Of a stretch of DNA of 64,000 bases, positions 62,456 through 64,000 are shown piece by piece. The first letter of the stretch is position 1; the number at the start of each line of letters is the position of its first letter. This DNA is from Planctomycetaceae bacterium (GTDB lineage Bacteria > Planctomycetota > Planctomycetia > Planctomycetales > Planctomycetaceae): NCBI GenBank assembly GCA_002726205.1, contig PBSL01000001.1, forward strand, positions 29,310 through 93,309. Reading direction: 5' to 3'. The notes under the pieces were generated by a model. The model saw only the letters and a program-made list of their open reading frames with translations, was not told the DNA's origin and did not search any database. The position numbers were made by a program, and so were the translations under genes.

Positions 62456-63460
62456 TCAGGATACCCGGTCGCCACCGGATCTGCCAGTTTCTCCTTGTGG
62501 TCCCCCCCCACTCTCCGGCCCCGACACGGCGACGGACGGATGATCTTCGATGTACTGCCACACTGACTCGAGGTCGTCAGCCAGTTGACGGCGCAGGTCC
62601 TCCGCCGATTCAAACCTCCTTGTCGCCCGAAGCCGCCCGTAAAATTCGACGACCAGTTCCTGTCCGTAAAGATCTCCCTCGAAAGCCAGCAGGTGCACTT
62701 CGACCTTGCGGGCCGGCTCGCCAAATGTGGGGTTGCCACCGATATTGATCGCAGCGGGAAGCCGCCGTCCCTCTACCTCCACTCCCCCAACGTAGACGCC
62801 ATCGGCTGGAACGACAGTGGCAATGTCTCCCAGGTTGGCCGTTGGCACATCGAGTTGTTTTCCTCGTCGCTGACCGACTTCGACACATCCGCGAATCGAG
62901 AAGTTGCGACCGAGCAGCACGCCGACTCCCGAGACATCCCCGTCCTGCAACAAACCACGAATTCGACTCGACGATACCGACTCGCCACCGACAGTCCGCA
63001 CGCTGACGACATCCAATCCGATTCCGGAATCACCACACAGCCTTGTCAGACTCTCGATGTTGCCGCTGCGTTCCCTCCCGAAGCAAAAATCTTCGCCTTC
63101 CACCAACCCGCTGGCACCGAATCGTTCACAGACGACCTGCGAAAAGAACTCGTGCGGCTCAAGTGAGAGAATTTCCAACGTCGTCGGCGCAACAACCAGG
63201 ACATCGACTCCCAGTTCGCCCAGCCAACCCGCCCGATCCTCGATTGTGCTCAACTGCTGGGGCACTTCGTCGGGCCGAAGCAACTGAATCGGATGTGGGT
63301 CAAAGGTCATCACAATCGACGCAGTGCCGGCTTTCCGGGCTCGCGCAACCAACTTGCGTGCAATTTCCTTATGCCCGAGATGCACCCCGTCGAAATTGCC
63401 GATCGAAACGAACCCGCCGCGGAAACCGCTGGTGTCAGTGGTGCCGTGGATCAACTTCAT
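62456..63460 (-). CDS. ribF: Bifunctional riboflavin kinase/FAD synthetase
   Basis: The 334-aa enzyme makes FMN and FAD from riboflavin. The N-terminal FAD synthetase shows SIGNFDGVHLGHKEIA, MTFDPHP, FCFGRERSGN and SSSRIRGLLQDGDV. The riboflavin kinase has VPTANLGD, PADGVYVG, INIGGNPTFG, and VEFYGRLRATRRFES. The C-terminal 25 residues are Gly- and Ser-rich and encoded partly by a run of eight Cs (62502-62509). ATG 63460 follows AAGG. It is followed by nrnA. Confidence 0.94.
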   Translation of the reverse strand: MKLIHGTTDTSGFRGGFVSIGNFDGVHLGHKEIARKLVARARKAGTASIVMTFDPHPIQLLRPDEVPQQLSTIEDRAGWLGELGVDVLVVAPTTLEILSLEPHEFFSQVVCERFGASGLVEGEDFCFGRERSGNIESLTRLCGDSGIGLDVVSVRTVGGESVSSSRIRGLLQDGDVSGVGVLLGRNFSIRGCVEVGQRRGKQLDVPTANLGDIATVVPADGVYVGGVEVEGRRLPAAINIGGNPTFGEPARKVEVHLLAFEGDLYGQELVVEFYGRLRATRRFESAEDLRRQLADDLESVWQYIEDHPSVAVSGPESGGGPQGETGRSGGDRVS

Positions 63461-63541
63461 CGCCTTGCCCGTTGAAGGTTGCCTGTGATTGCGTCGCGGT
63501 TGTCCCGCGCAGAGACATTTCACCCCACGCTGCCAGCACTG

Positions 63542-64000
63542 TTATCGAAAGACGCGGCGCGGGCCGGCATAACGATCGACTCGGTCCGGATCGAGTCGTC
63601 GCCCCAGACCGGGCTCGGCGGGGATCGGCAGGTACCCCTCGTCGTCAACTTCGAAGGGTCGATCCAGCAGGTCTTCGATGTAGGCGCACGGCGTCAGATA
63701 TTCCACGTATCTCGCCACGGGAATGGCGGCGGCAAGTTGCAGGTCGGCTGCGAGTCCAACAGCCGTATTCCAACCATGTGAGACCAACTGGACGTTGTGG
63801 TCGTAGGCCCATTGGGCAATTCTCCTCGACTCGCTCAGGCCTCCGGACTTGGTCGTGTCCGGTTGGATGATGTCGACGGCCCGCTGTTCGATCCAGGGCA
63901 AGAACGACTGCCTTCGAGTCAGCACCTCGCCACTGGCAATCGGAACAGGCGATGACCGGGTCAGTTCGACGAACCCCTGAATATCGTCCGGTGGCAGTGG
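63542..64000 (-). CDS. Enolase-superfamily (mandelate racemase/muconate lactonising) enzyme, C-terminal part
   Basis: The frame is open to the right edge, so the N-terminus lies beyond base 64000. Visible text includes PLPPDDIQGFVELTR, PVPIASGEVLTRR (the metal-ligand glutamate in GE), IIQPDTTKSGGLSESRRIA, QLVSHGWNTAVGLAADLQLAAAIP and a late YVEYLTPCAY. These are the later barrel strands of the MR/MLE subgroup. The first metal ligands are outside the window, so the substrate cannot be named. Confidence 0.8.
   Translation of the reverse strand, partial: PLPPDDIQGFVELTRSSPVPIASGEVLTRRQSFLPWIEQRAVDIIQPDTTKSGGLSESRRIAQWAYDHNVQLVSHGWNTAVGLAADLQLAAAIPVARYVEYLTPCAYIEDLLDRPFEVDDEGYLPIPAEPGLGRRLDPDRVDRYAGPRRVFR

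Noticed and set aside
62456..62739. Longer nrnA reading from 62739
   Set aside because: The upstream part lies out of frame inside ribF; ATG 62421 with a good ribosome site begins directly before the DHH domain.
1..64000. tRNA, rRNA, CRISPR array, insertion sequence or prophage
   Set aside because: No cloverleaf signature (for example GGTTCGAATCC-like T-arms) outside genes, no regularly spaced repeats, no transposase or phage motifs were found by eye. A dedicated scan (tRNAscan, Rfam) could still reveal small RNAs.

Overview
The window looks like part of a planctomycete (Planctomycetota) chromosome. The grounds are a high-GC genome, a DUF1501 protein with a twin-arginine leader, an ECF sigma factor overlapping a membrane Ser/Thr kinase gene, planctomycete-style leucine-rich-repeat (LRR) and PQQ-propeller proteins, a formylmethanofuran dehydrogenase subunit C gene (fhcC), a Gram-negative lipid A set (lpxC, lpxA) and a yajC-secDF-tgt block. 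The order or genus cannot be fixed from this sequence alone. I see no phage, insertion sequence, CRISPR array, rRNA or tRNA. It reads as ordinary core chromosome: dense gene packing, many 1-11 bp gene overlaps, and no intergenic gap above about 290 bp.

Layout. 1-4.3 kb: end of an amidohydrolase, two unrecognised proteins and a SAM methyltransferase. 4.4-9.4 kb: envelope block with an OmpH/Skp-like chaperone, lpxC, lpxA and a Gfo/Idh oxidoreductase (possible UDP-GlcNAc 3-dehydrogenase), then a convergent LptF/LptG-type permease. 9.6-15.5 kb: LRR protein, NHL propeller, luciferase-like oxidoreductase, DUF1501 protein and GAPDH. 15.8-19.6 kb: tight operon rpe - degenerate histidine phosphatase - accD - Ser/Thr kinase - tsaB. 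19.6-25 kb: secreted alpha/beta hydrolase, dihydroorotase, metallophosphoesterase and a short-chain dehydrogenase. 25-32.1 kb, minus strand: GspF-like protein, tgt, yajC, a membrane protein and a SecD-SecF fusion carrying an LRR domain near its N-terminus. 32.3-39 kb: fabI, a GT39-like membrane glycosyltransferase, a PQQ propeller, a sedoheptulokinase-like FGGY kinase and a GT9 heptosyltransferase. 39-44.5 kb: kinase plus ECF sigma factor, esterase, rhomboid protease and a coiled-coil protein. 44.8-48.5 kb: YkgJ cysteine-cluster protein, hisS, small membrane protein, lipoprotein and M50 protease. 48.6-54.1 kb: ArsM-type methyltransferase and two large envelope proteins of unknown function. 54.2-58.6 kb: SDR, fhcC, oleC and oleD. 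58.6-64 kb: cytochrome b fused to a di-CXXCH cytochrome c, Rieske protein, nrnA, ribF and the end of an enolase-superfamily enzyme.

Themes. Cell-envelope construction dominates: lipid A, LPS export, heptose supply and transfer, protein export, periplasmic chaperone, and rhomboid and M50 proteolysis. It is interleaved with central carbon and lipid metabolism (gapA, rpe, accD, fabI, oleCD) and respiration (bc-type complex). The most unusual observations are the LRR-bearing SecDF, the active-site-less phosphatase in the rpe-accD operon, the orphan fhcC directly upstream of oleCD, and the sedoheptulokinase-heptosyltransferase pair. Function calls rest on motifs read by eye. No similarity search was run.
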